Below are positions 39,326 to 49,837 of a stretch of DNA of 64,000 nucleotides, piece by piece. The stretch's first letter is position 1. Each line of letters opens with the position of its first letter. The stretch comes from Daphnia pulex (Eukaryota; Arthropoda; Branchiopoda; Diplostraca; Daphniidae). The notes beneath the pieces are model-generated. The model searched no databases and was not told the DNA's origin. It saw only the letters and a program-made list of their open reading frames with translations. A program made the translations under genes and the position numbers. The stretch lies in assembly GCF_021134715.1 (NCBI RefSeq), contig NC_060026.1:14747001-14811000 (forward strand). The letters run 5' to 3'.

Positions 39326-42300
39326 TCAAAGGGACGCCGCAATTTCCTCCTCCAACATGAAACCCGTGAAATGGGTAAAGTGGGAACTGCTGTCAGACAA
39401 ATACGAGGACAAATACGAACCAGAATAAGTAAACTGCACCCAGACTCGATCGCCTTTTTTCAAGTTCAGCGTCGACTGGAGGGTCATCGGACTCCATTGA
39501 TCAACGGGGCCGTTTCTCTCTTCAACATGACTCGACCCGATTCGATTTCCGTTCAAAAAAAGATCAGAATAAAACCAAGCAAAAGATGAAGATGTGAGAT
39601 GCGCCACTCCCGCGAAAGAGAAAGAATACATTCCCGGTCGCGGTGCCGTGAATATCCCCGATGTCAAATCCATGGCGTTTCCCTCGTTCACTACCGCCAA
39701 ATCGAACAGAATCGGAGTGAATGTTTCGTTAAATGAAGAATTTCTCGTGACGTGGAAATGGACGGGCGCTGATTTGACGTCGGAGTATCCGATCCATTTC
39801 TGTTGGTCTGTAAACAAAAGAATTAGACAAACAATAACAAGTAAAAGTAAAATAATTCCTACCATTTTGATTGGCATTAAAATTGCAGTAAATCATTTCC
39901 ATCTTCTTCGCTCCTTTGACAGAAAAGAATCCGCTCAGTTTATGTCCCGTCCGCTGTAGATCCGCACACGATGTTGGCATTTTACCAATGTCAACTATTT
40001 CACTCGTTCGGGCTGTTAAAAACAATTTGATTTACAATTTACTTAATTTGATTTACAATTTAATTCATCATTATATTGTAAACAAACTTTAAGTTTATCA
40101 TTTACCATTTAATTTTGTTGTCAAATCGGCAATGACCGCATTTGTCCTCGATGTTGTTGAGGCCAAATTTGTTGTTGTGGTTTCCAAAAGATTTAAGGTT
40201 GCTGAATCATTCATTCGGTTACATTATAAGAAACTTTTCATTTTTATTTAACAAGCGATCCACGATTCAAGTAGACCGAAATCATGGAGGGGCTTTCCAG
40301 ATCTAAATCCGGAAAAGGCCTTAAAAATATAAAAAAAATATAGGGATGTTTGTCTTCGCACGCCGGATTTACCTGCGTTTGCAGAATTACAAAATTCCCA
40401 CCCGTTTAGGAGTTATTTAGCTCTAAAGTTTGGGTTTTTTGAATTTTGTCAGAAAGTGGGGGGGCTTTGACATCCATTTTCGGATAAGCGGGGGAGCTAG
40501 GGAAAAAACTAATTTTTTAAAAAGGTTTATTGCATACTCAACCACCGAAATCCAAAAGGAATTTCCTTTCCGGATTTTATTGGTTGAGATATGACTGATT
40601 TAGTGAAAGGATAATTTAGCTGGTTTCCCTCCCTGGCTTGCAGCCATTTTTTCGTACAGTCCGCTGCGCTCCTGGTGGAAGCCAGAAGAAGGTCTTATAC
40701 ATCGGCCAATAAGAAATCTGGGTTCACTATATATGAAGGCCTGTATAAATGCAATGGGTCTAATGTGAAGGCCGATATATAAGACCTTCTGCTGGCTTCC
40801 ACCAGGAGCGCAGCGGACTGTACGAAAAAATGGCTGCAAGCCAGGGAGGGAAACCAGCTAAATTATCCTTTCACTAAATCAGTCATATCTCAACCAATAA
40901 AATCCGGAAAGGAAATTCCTTTTGGATTTCGGTGGTTGAGTATGCAATAAACCTTTTTAAAAAATTAGTTTTTTCCCTAGCTCCCCCGCTTATCCGAAAA
41001 TGGATGTCAAAGCCCCCCCACTTTCTGACAAAATTCAAAAAACCCAAACTTTAGAGCTAAATAACTCCTAAACGGGTGGGAATTTTGTAATTCTGCAAAC
41101 GCAGGTAAATCCGGCGTGCGAAGACAAACATCCCTATATTTTTTTTATATTTTTAAGGCCTTTTCCGGATTTAGATCTGGAAAGCCCCTCCATGATTTCG
41201 GTCTACTTGAATCGTGGATCGCTTGTTAAATATAAAGATATTACCGCCCAGTTCTTTTCTCAGATTGTCTTCGGTATCTTTTAGTTCATTCAACCGTTGC
41301 GAATTTGCTACTTATTTACAGAAACAAAATTACTAAAATTTAAAAATAGCTTAAATTCAAAATAATGTCATTTTACCGTTTAATTTTCTCGCCTGATCAT
41401 CGACGGTGGATTTCGTTTGACTCAATTCGATCCTAGTTGAGGTCAATAATGTTTTGGTGGCATCCAACTCTTTTTGGGTAATTTCCAACTTTTGTTGTAC
41501 CACTGGAAAATTCATATTAGACTTTAGTCGTAATTTGATTTCATGTTAGCGATTTAGAAATTAATTAAATTAATTAATTAGAAGATGCTAAATTTAATTT
41601 TGGTTATCACACAAAATAAGTCCCGCTGTGTAATGTAAAAAAAAACTCGTGCAAGAAAAAGAAAGAATTTCTTTCACAATAATTTGAAATTACCTGCGAG
41701 ATTTTCTTCAGTGACTTTAATTTTATCTGAAAACATCTGTGAAATTGCTGCAAATTCCTTTTTAGTTTCTGAAATTCACAAAATATTTTGTTTGTAATTT
41801 TTTTTAATATGTAAAACCTTTTAGTTACAAAAATTAATATGCAATTTCAACTTCTACAGCTTAATTAATTAATTTTTCTGAATATTACCTTCCCTAATGG
41901 CGATTAGCTCTTTCGCAAAATTGACTTCGACATTTTTCATTGTTTCTAAAAATATTTTTATGTAAATTTTTTATGTTAGGGCCATTTCATTCGCGAATAG
42001 AATTGTGATATGTTTCCGAATGAATCCATTTTAAATACCTTTGTTGTCTTGTGCTTGCAATTTATTTTCTTCAGATATAACCCCATCATCATTGACACAA
42101 ACATCTAGAAATTCAAAAATTAAATTAAACTTTTTTTTTGTTTATCCAATTTAAAAAAATTCAGCGCACCGTCGTTCAATTTACGATCAAATTCAAGTTG
42201 CAAATGTTCAAATTGCTTAGGAAATTCGAGCATTTGAGTCTTCACTCGACCGCAATCTTTCCGTGTCGGGCAGATCAAGGTAAACCTGAGTGACGGCTGA

Positions 42301-42779
42301 TTGTCATACAGGCGCCACTCATTGGTCAGTGAGAAATCAGGAGATTGCACTTTGCTGGTCAGCCTGACACTGTCGAAAGGAAGGACTTTCACGTGACTGG
42401 GCTCGATCTGTTGACTGAGGAGCTGGGAAAGGTGTTGGACCACTTTGTTTCTGACTTCTTGATTCCAAATTGTAAAACTGACACTGAGAATTCCCTGTGT
42501 GACCGTTTGATTGTGAATGGAAACGACATTCTTGTGATTTAGCAGAGCCATCGGCGAGTAGAAATAGATTTTCTTGTTGTTTGAAGTTATTTGACTGTCG
42601 TAAATGTTGACACAAACAGACTCGAATTGCACGGAGGAAATTTTAATCGGCGGTTTATCCTCGCGAGGCTCAGACGAGGCGGGATCGGTTAAAGGATCGG
42701 GCAATTCCGAAGAAGCCAAACTTATTGTCAAACAAAGAATCGACGCAACTATCAGTTTCCATGACAAACAAATTCCCAT
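39326..42779 (-). CDS. Secreted coiled-coil protein with C-terminal C1q domain
   Basis: Nine minus-strand exons: 42170-42779, 42039-42104, 41889-41945, 41694-41768, 41377-41502, 41245-41307, 40106-40201, 39863-40012 and 39326-39807, giving 574 residues. Every internal boundary is phase 1, so internal exons can be gained or lost without a frameshift. Exon 1 has a signal peptide (MGICLSWKLIVASILCLTIS) and a globular region of about 180 residues (FESVCVNIYDSQ, then CPTRKDCGRVKTQM) that I do not recognise. Exons 2-7 encode short heptad-like helical segments. Exon 8 has a short fibrinogen-like cysteine piece (MPTSCADLQRTGH, MIYCNF). Exon 9 is a C1q domain (GIFTAPRPGMYSFSFAGVAH, then DRVWVQF, FTGFML). 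C1q domains form trimers and bind ligands. Many arthropod members are predicted immune or lectin-like proteins, which is inference here. The ATG at 42779 follows a TTTACAG acceptor, so a 5' untranslated exon lies further right. A large foldback element sits in intron 6. Confidence 0.92.
40248..41229. mobile_element. Foldback (long inverted repeat) element with TTAA flanks
   Basis: Two arms of about 460 bp, about 40252-40709 and 40771-41225, are near-identical reverse complements, with a loop of about 60 bases around 40710-40770. The outermost bases are CAAGCGATCC on the left and GGATCGCTTG on the right. TTAA stands directly outside each end (40248-40251 and 41226-41229). TTAA target duplication is typical of piggyBac-type elements, but TTAA is its own complement, so it could be part of the arms. 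The element has no coding capacity and lies in an intron of the C1q gene between the 40106-40201 and 41245-41307 exons. The right end is only about 15 bases from an exon. The near-perfect arms suggest recent insertion or homogenisation. Confidence 0.85.
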
Positions 42780-43808
42780 CTGTAAATGACATTTGAAATT
42801 TACGAAATAACATGACAATTTATTGATATAACAATAATGATTTGTTTAATAATTTATTTTTGTTGTTGTTCCATTTTTACTACCTTTGAAACAGAACTCG
42901 GATCTCTCGATGTGCTTCGGTGAAGAGCAGCTGAAGGTGTTACGGTATGAACTGAAGGTAAAATGGAACACGAAGTTTTGTGTTGCGTTATTCTTAACAG
43001 AAACTATTTCTTTTCCAGCTGTCTCGTTCGTGCTTAGCAAAGTCTCATCACGGCCATCCGCCAGCGCCTGAGGAAAATGAAACCTGAAACGAAATTAAAC
43101 CTACCAGTTCACTGATCACATCCCATCTCCAAAAGGAAGAACTGCATTGCCACAAGGTTAACGTTCTACGATAGCCTTGCAAACAACGTAAAACCCCAAA
43201 CAAAATTATCGACGTCATGAAAATATTTTAGTAGTACGAATCAACAACCGACTCAAGTTAAGTTGCGGAACTGTACATTGAAAAACACATAATAAGGACA
43301 AGTTAATCCGTAAGTACAGCAGAGATTTTTTTAATTAATTTAGTATGTTATTTTTTTTAAAATAAGTTAGGTTAGGCTTTTGCAGCAAATATTCGCAGCT
43401 ACAAAAAAATTACTGTAAAATCTCTTTAATAATCTGGTCATTAGAAATTGGGGCAGCTGATTGGTGACGTCCGAGGCAGATCCGGTTACGGAATTATTAT
43501 GCAGACTGCTGCATTCTCTACATGGCCACCTCCTAATGCCGACGGGCCAGCTGGTTCCAAGTGAAGAATAAATAAGTCTCTGTCTGACTTTATTTTGTTG
43601 TGTTGGAAAACGGCTCAAATATTCCGATCAAAGATTGGGAAACCGCAAAACCGGGAACAAATTTAAACAGGGTTTACACAATTGCTTCGGTGTTGGAAGT
43701 GTTTAGAGCAGCGTGGCCACGATGTATCGCCGACAAGTAAATCACGACCAAGATCACATATCTGCTAAACGATTTGGCCCAGTGGTGACTGAATTTTTAT
43801 TCAGACGG

Positions 43809-44233
43809 ACGAGTTGCAGTTAAGTGATCGAACAATACGCATTATAAGGTAATTAAGGTAAGAAATTTTCCTTTAGTCCTTTTCTGTCCGATTTTGTGGT
43901 AAACCAAAGTGGCGCTTTTTCCTGTAGCCCTGGCATAAACCGCGTGTAAATTAGCTGTCGCCCCATGAAGACTAAATCATTTTTCCCCCCTTCACTTTCA
44001 ATTTTTGTCTAGAATTATCTATTAGCGTGTCTCGGCCGTTTCCGCTGATACTGTGCCAATCCTATGCCGGCTGGTGTTGTGAGCGATGAAACAATGACAT
44101 GAATGAGGAAACCTCGTTACGGACATCCGGATTGTATTTTACCGGAAGGTTCTTCCACTTGGCGGAAGCGCAACATTAACATTAATAATAGTTGCAGTTG
44201 TGGCATCGGATCGAACAATACGCATTATAAGGT
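43809..44233. repeat. Dispersed duplicated segment pair
   Basis: The 23-base segment from GATCGAACAATACGC through TATAAGG occurs at about 43827-43849 and again at about 44210-44232, each time shortly after GTTGCAGTT and followed by TA. Both copies end at a donor-like AAGGTA. This looks like a duplicated exon end or repeat unit about 383 bp apart. Confidence 0.7.
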
Positions 44234-44451
44234 AGTGACTTATAATAGTATGATTTCCTTATTCTTCCAGTGTCCTCATCTGTCAATCATTTAAGTGCTA
44301 CCAGAGTGATGCTACGTCAAATTACTTTGACTCAGTCGAGAAACGAGAGAGTACGCAGTCGAGAAGACCAACTTAAAAATCCTGAAGGGTGATGGCTGAA
44401 ACTGGAGAATAAATTATATTGATCACATCCTACTTCAATCACAGCCCCAAT

Positions 44452-44760
44452 CGTTTAAGGTAATAATTAGTAACAAAGCACAAACCATCTTATTTGACAA
44501 CTTTTTAAAATTTTATTAATGAGCTTCAAATTCTTTTGCCTCAAATGTGATTCTGAACGCGAAGACACCTTAGGATTCCGATAAACTCGGATAAACTCGC
44601 ACTGATTCATCTGGATGGAGCCAACTCAGCCGCAGTCTTTTAAGGTATAAGTTGTACTAGTACAAACCGTTTTAATTAAAAAATTTTTAAAATTTTAACA
44701 ATGAGCCTCTTAGGATTCCGATAAATTCCCACCGAATCATCTGGATGTCCTATCCAGGTC
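44452..44760. repeat. Degenerate tandem duplication
   Basis: A unit beginning TTTAAGGTA, continuing through ACAAACC and TTTTTAAAATTTTA, then CTTAGGATTCCGATAAA and ATCATCTGGATG-type sequence, occurs at about 44452-44638 and again at about 44639-44760. The second copy lacks about 55 bases in the middle. Confidence 0.65.
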
Positions 44761-45423
44761 ACACATGGGGCCCTATTTAAGCAAAGGATGTCACAATGGA
44801 CACGGCACATCCTCCATAACCAAAAAAGAATTGGATGAAAAGGTGCACAGCATATAAACGCATTTGATTTGTTATATAAAGAAGTCAATGTACTACCGAC
44901 AATCTTAAAGTCTTGAAGGTTTAAAAACGTATGAATCCTTTTAGATTGGTTAATTTTTAATTTCTTCTAATAATCTTTGAACAATTTTGTTAACAATCTA
45001 AACATTTTTCTAGCTGATTGCAAACTGCATGGACGCACACAAGTTGAGGCGGAGGCCACAGCTATAAAGACGCGATGAGGAAGCCAAATCAGAATAGTGT
45101 GATAAAAAAAGCCATTGATTTCTTGATTGTCGATTTTGACAGTAGTAACATGTCGAATAGCAGCTCAAAGAAGAGTCAGAAGAACCATCTACTTCCGATA
45201 CAGCAGCAACCAACAGAACGGCGCAAGACTGATGCCACAAGCAGGATTGATCCCATACGCCGAAAGAAGATCTGCCGTTCCTGTCAACCGCTGCTCGCCG
45301 CTGCTCTCGTAATCGAATGAGTTTGCAGCTAATAATTCTACTTCAACTTAAAGACTTGGTCAAGACGTCAGACTTAGTCCATCCATAATCATCCATCGGT
45401 AGTTAAGAAACCCTGACGGATTG

Positions 45424-45520
45424 GTATAGGCGATTGTATAGCATCTAGCGGAGAAATTCTTTACTGCCCATCTGCCATTGCCATTCATCGTCTGCTACTT
45501 AATGATTTTTTCATTTCTTG
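45424..45520 (+). repeat. Inverted repeat copy A (partner at about 53560-53656)
   Basis: A segment of about 97 bases with GGCGATTGTATAGCATCTAG, then AGAAATTCTTTACTGCC, and CATTCATCGTCTGCTACTT is present here. It occurs in reverse complement at about 53560-53656, with a few substitutions. It has no coding signal, so I take it as two members of an unknown dispersed repeat. Confidence 0.8.
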
Positions 45521-47361
45521 CGCCAGCAAGGTGTGCAGTGTGCATTTCTATGTGATCTATTTGCTTATAAACTTGACTCTCTTGAGAGAATGCAAATTTT
45601 AGTGTTTTGTCGGAATATACATCATCTACAATTACAAATAAAACACAAGTCAGGTAATGATTTATTTGCATTTCGTATTTCACGCCATATTTTCTTTGAT
45701 TTCCTATCAATGGTTTCGAATTGATTTTTATCTTTTAAAGATGGGATTTCGTTTTCAAGGTAATCACTAAACTGTGTTTCTAGGGATCTATTTTACATGT
45801 CGTTGCAAGGATCTTCTATCACTTCTGCCTGAAGGGAGAAAATGCTTCACGTTTTCCTGCACACACATTGTGTAGGAAAGAAGAAGTTGGATAATATTTT
45901 ACTTAATATTTCTCTTGAAACCAACAGTGTTAAAAATGCTTTCGTTATTCAGAAGTTGAACTGTACACATTAGATAAATTACCCACACATCAATTAATTT
46001 CTGCTATTGCAATTTAGAAGAAAATGGTCCATTCAAATTGTGATTTATTGATTTTTGCTGCACTCTCTCAGTGAGTCCTGTATTCATGATATCACCACTT
46101 GAAGCTTTAATCACTTAATAACTTTAATAACTTTAATCAATCAGCAAATTTATTTAAAATTTCTTGATGTGTCATGATTCAGGTTTCACTTAGTATATGC
46201 TCCTATTGAGAAGAATGGCGGGTATCCGGAAGGTGATGTTAGCCGATGGCCTCAACTCAGCTACACAAAATGCAAATGTTCATGAACGGACCCCACGGCA
46301 TTTACTCCGCAATCCAGCAGTGATCAACTTGTGTGAACCCAGTTCCAGTGTTCCAGCGTCAAGACACACACCCTCCGGTAAAACGGAAGAGCCATCAATC
46401 GACATTCGGTGAGTGCGACACGTTTTTTTCTTTTATTGTTTCGTTTGGTTCCCACTGTCACGATCAATTGATGTTTTCGTCATCCAATAATTTTAATATG
46501 GTGCTCTCCGTTTGCATCGATTTTGGTGGGAGAATTCAAATAGATGGGGCAAGACAGCGAGGGGAGAGAGAGCGAGAGAGATTTTCAACGCTAGTAGTTA
46601 TCCCACGTGAGTGATAGTACCCAAAACGATCTGGTAGCAGACATAGAAGACCGACCTCCTAATACCTGTCGTTCATTTAACTTGTCAATGTTCCCGACTG
46701 TTATGAAAAATCCCATCGACTTGAGACCAAGATTACAGGGAGATGTTACAAACGACAGTTATAACCAAGATTTCGTGTTTCATTCGATAGTAGTTGGATA
46801 AGTTTAAATTTAATTATGTTAGGCATTGGCGTAATTCCGTGTGATCAGTGGCACCTGCTTGATCTCGCGATTTGCTTTTGTTGATATAGTGGAAACCAAG
46901 AGTCGTTTTTCTTTATTTCGGGAGGTCTTTTAAGCTTGAAGTAAGTTTCTTATTATATTAATCAACATGTTCTATTTGTGTGATGAAATTACTTTGTAAA
47001 TATCATTTTAATTGTGGAGTCTAGTCTTTTTCAACATATGTATATTTGTAAATCTTTGATCACACAATTTTTGGCTTTCCTCGGGGCTTTCCCCAATTAT
47101 GATTTTATTATTTTCGCCATATTTAAAGATGGGTTAGATGTGGGTTGAATGATTTAAGTGAACAAATTTTTTTATCTAAAAGATTAGGATTTCTGGATTG
47201 CAGTTCTCGTGTAGAATATTAAGCGAGTTAAAATAATGTGGTTGATCATGCAGGTGCCAATAGTAGTTTCTTTTATTCTTTTTTGCTTTATTACGACATG
47301 TATTTATAATTAAAGTTTTTTTTTTAAATGTGCCTTTTCTTTATTATTTTATTCTTTATTA

Positions 47362-47670
47362 CGGCAGCGACGAGCCCTGTTTTAGCAGTTCTTACTTCTT
47401 AGTTGATGTCCTGGGTTTTGTATTGACTTTCTGTTTGTCTTTGGGACGACCAAAAGTTGTTACTTTTTTCTTCCCTCCCACACGAACGCTAATAAAAATA
47501 TTTTCTTTCTTTCTTTTGATGGATATATTTTTTTCTTAGAAGATGGCCGGAGCTGAAAGGAGGACGACATTTTGGGCCGGCCTGGCTCTCATGGGCGTTC
47601 GATTCGGCCCTTTAGCCCGTCTTACTTGGGAGGAAAACAGCTGGGATAATATGGAACCCATTACGTAATT
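47362..47670 (+). pseudogene. Partial MCU duplicate with retained intron
   Basis: The sequence aligns with the MCU intron and exon 7 at about 34950-35290. The intron part shares GACGAGCCC, then CTTTGGG..GACC.AAAGTT and a TAATAAAA tract ending in an AG acceptor. The exon part (about 47541-47670) reads [19 protein letters not shown] then [17 protein letters not shown] before a TAA. Compared with the parent, three codons are missing near the start, two codons are missing after RRTT, the TWWEYSW segment is altered to TWEENSW, Ile of the DIME motif has become Asn, and a stop replaces the Tyr after PIT. Retained intron shows DNA-level duplication rather than a retrocopy. It is about 12 kb from the parent exon. 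Confidence 0.92.
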
Positions 47671-47684
47671 GTTGGCTGTTTAGT

Positions 47685-48274
47685 CATAATCCAAATATTG
47701 AAGCCCTCATCAGTTCCAATTCTTTGCTGCCACTATATTAAAGTGGACTGTGAGTGAGTGTGTGTGCCACTCTAGAGGTTGCAGAAATCACCAAAATAAC
47801 TTCTCATTTAAGAGTTAAGACGATCTAGGATTGATTGTTTTGAGGTAATACTGATTATTATTCAATATTATTTGAAAATTATTGAATTCTAAACAAATCT
47901 TCATTCCTCTTTCAGTTGAATCCTTTACCGCTGTTCCAAAGACTTGATTCTTTGGTGAAACTGAGGAGAGAATGCTGCAATTCAAGACTGGCTGATAAAT
48001 TGTGTAGTTGTTAGATAAATTAAAAGTGCATATATCTGGGCTCCCTTCTTTTCTGTGGCCCCGTTTCCCTAACTAACCACTAACCAACGCCCGCCGGTGG
48101 TCACTCACCCGCTGTGAAACCAGGAGGAGGGGAGGGCTCTGGTCGAACGGGGACTTGGAAGGCGCATGATCCGATGAAAACTTTTGGAGGGTCATGAGTC
48201 TAACCCGGAAGCCTAGTATGACTACATCTCCCCGGTAAAACTTGCCTCGTACTTCTCTCTTCTTCTCGGTCCAG
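47685..48274 (+). pseudogene. Decayed inverted copy of the 65-residue gene at 49436-49837
   Basis: Read on the plus strand, this stretch matches the minus-strand gene and its downstream flank. A segment near 47690-47750 encodes NPNIEALISSNSLLPLY then a stop, against NLQDIDVFARSNSLMLSIL in the intact copy. A CTTTCAG acceptor near 47910 and AATTCAAGACT near 47980 parallel the last exon. From about 48040 to 48274 the 3' flank matches 49420-49189 in reverse complement at roughly three-quarters identity by eye. It directly adjoins the MCU fragment. Confidence 0.6.
48040..48274 (+). repeat. Left arm of a long inverted repeat
   Basis: It contains CTTCTTTTCTGTGGCCCCG, TTTCCCTAACTAACCACTAA, GAGGGCTCTGGTCGAACGGG and AACTTTTGGAGGGTCATGAG. 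The same elements in the same order are found reverse-complemented at 49189-49420. The arms enclose about 0.9 kb. Confidence 0.85.
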
Positions 48275-49188
48275 ATACATATCTCTGGGGGCCGTAGACA
48301 TGTCCTATAACAGCATGTGCGAGTTAAAACAATGCATCCACTACCTAATGAAACAAATAGCCATGGTTTATTTTTTGTGGAAATCTCCGTCAGTCAAGTT
48401 ACAAAGATTATGCAGATTTCCGCAAAACTAATCCATCGCTTTTTGTCTCATTGCCGCAGCGGTGGTGGCGGGTTGCGTTCTAACTCGTGCAGAAGAAAAA
48501 CGTCTTGAACCGGACGCTCTTTTAAGTGAATTTATATTATATTGCAGAAAAAAATAAAAGTTTGTATTAAATGTATCTTTTTTATTTATTACATACATCA
48601 TTTTGTTAAGTTAACACTGGTTTATGGGGTTGAGGGTGTAAGTTTGAGAGTTGGTAGGTATATGCTGGGTATATGTTTGTGGGGTTTGAAGATTAGAAGT
48701 TTGTGGAGTTTGGAGGTTAATTAGTAGGTATATGTTTGTTGTGTTACAGATTAATTGATTTTTTTCCATACTTGAAATCTCCTCCCTACTACATCCTCTA
48801 CTTTCCTATCCCAATCCCAAACACATGTTTATTATTTTTTTGACATAAAACATCCCCATATTTCTGTTTTTGTTTTTTCTTCACACAAAAACAGTAAACT
48901 GTATAGACACGATTACAATTTAACACGACAGCAGGACCAAGGAACAGCCAGTTTAACTTCATGCAATAAGAGCTTTCACCAGCATAGGCTGCAACAACGT
49001 GCCACATCGGGCAGCAATGACAGGAACATAAACAACACCTAGTAGAATTAAAATAAAATGAATTAATCTTCAGCATCAATGGAAATGCTCTTTGAAAAGA
49101 CAAATTAACGTCACTTAATTGTTTTCAAGAGTTAACCCTGAAAACATTATCTGATACTGCCTTGATTGTCTGCGACCAGGGAGATTAC

Positions 49189-49420
49189 CTGGCCGGTGAA
49201 GAAGAGAGAAGAGTCGTAGGCCAGTTTTGCTAGGGAACGATTAGTCATAGCAGGATTTCCGGATAGACTCATGACCCTCCAAAAGTTTTTCTCAGATAAT
49301 CCGTCTTCCAAGTCCCCGTTCGACCAGAGCCCTCCTCATCCTCCTGGTTATCAGTGATTGTAATAGTGATTGACCTGGTTAGTGGTTAGTTAGGGAAACG
49401 GGCCACAGAAAAGAAGGGAA
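49189..49420 (-). repeat. Right arm of a long inverted repeat
   Basis: Reverse complement of the 48040-48274 arm. Read on the minus strand it ends at GGCCAG followed by GTAATC, a good donor, and contains a short open frame starting MSLSGNPAMTNRSLAKLAYD. A second overlapping frame, EGSGRTGTWK...KTFGGS then stop, is preserved in both arms. Confidence 0.85.
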
Positions 49421-49435
49421 CACCTTCGCAAATTA

Positions 49436-49837
49436 TTAGTCTTCAATTCCAGTAATCTCTTGTAGGTTTCCATAACAGATGATAGGGATTAACCTGAAAG
49501 GAGATTATGTTTAATTATTTAGATTTTCAAACCATATTGTAGTGACAGCAAGCAATACCTCGAACCTATCAATCTCACATTGCCCTCCTAAATTAGAACA
49601 AAGTGGCGATTACCACAAAATCTTAAGTGGCAGCATTTTCTTGCTGTTGTGCCGCAAAATAGATAGCATCAAAGAATTGGATCTGGCGAAGACATCAATA
49701 TCTTGAAGATTTACAAAATCTTGAAAGGGAAAAGTTCATGTGAACATTATAAACCTTAAAGAACAGAGAAAGAACACCAGATAAATTTTGGTAAAATAAC
49801 TACCTTGCAACAGAAATTGTTTAGCTTCAGAAGACAT
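49436..49837 (-). CDS. Putative small protein (65 residues), family unknown
   Basis: Three minus-strand exons, 49804-49837, 49614-49719 and 49436-49493, join with GT-AG sites and agreeing phases (1, then 2). The peptide starts MSSEAKQFLLQ, continues DFVNLQDIDVFARSNSLMLS and ends with a hydrophobic LWLIPIICYG segment and GNLQEITGIED. I cannot name the family. Support for coding is the triple open-phase agreement and a similar peptide in the decayed inverted copy near 47700. Against it are the small size and the chance that exons are missing at either end, since the 3' arm also contains open, spliced-looking frames. A one-helix membrane protein is possible. Confidence 0.4.

Larger units (their letters stand above)
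42780..47361. other. Repeat-rich non-coding tract
   Basis: I find no gene I can support. The tract holds small duplicated segments (listed separately) and several exon-like pieces ending in AAGGTAA-type donors. A frame at 46197-46412 ends at a GTGAGT donor and is preceded by a TTCAG acceptor; it and a frame at about 45075-45320 might be exons or exon remnants, but no domain is recognisable. Confidence 0.35.

Noticed and set aside
46197-46412. Frame between a TTCAG acceptor and a GTGAGT donor
   Set aside because: Exon-like, but other frames look equally open in parts and no protein family is recognised.
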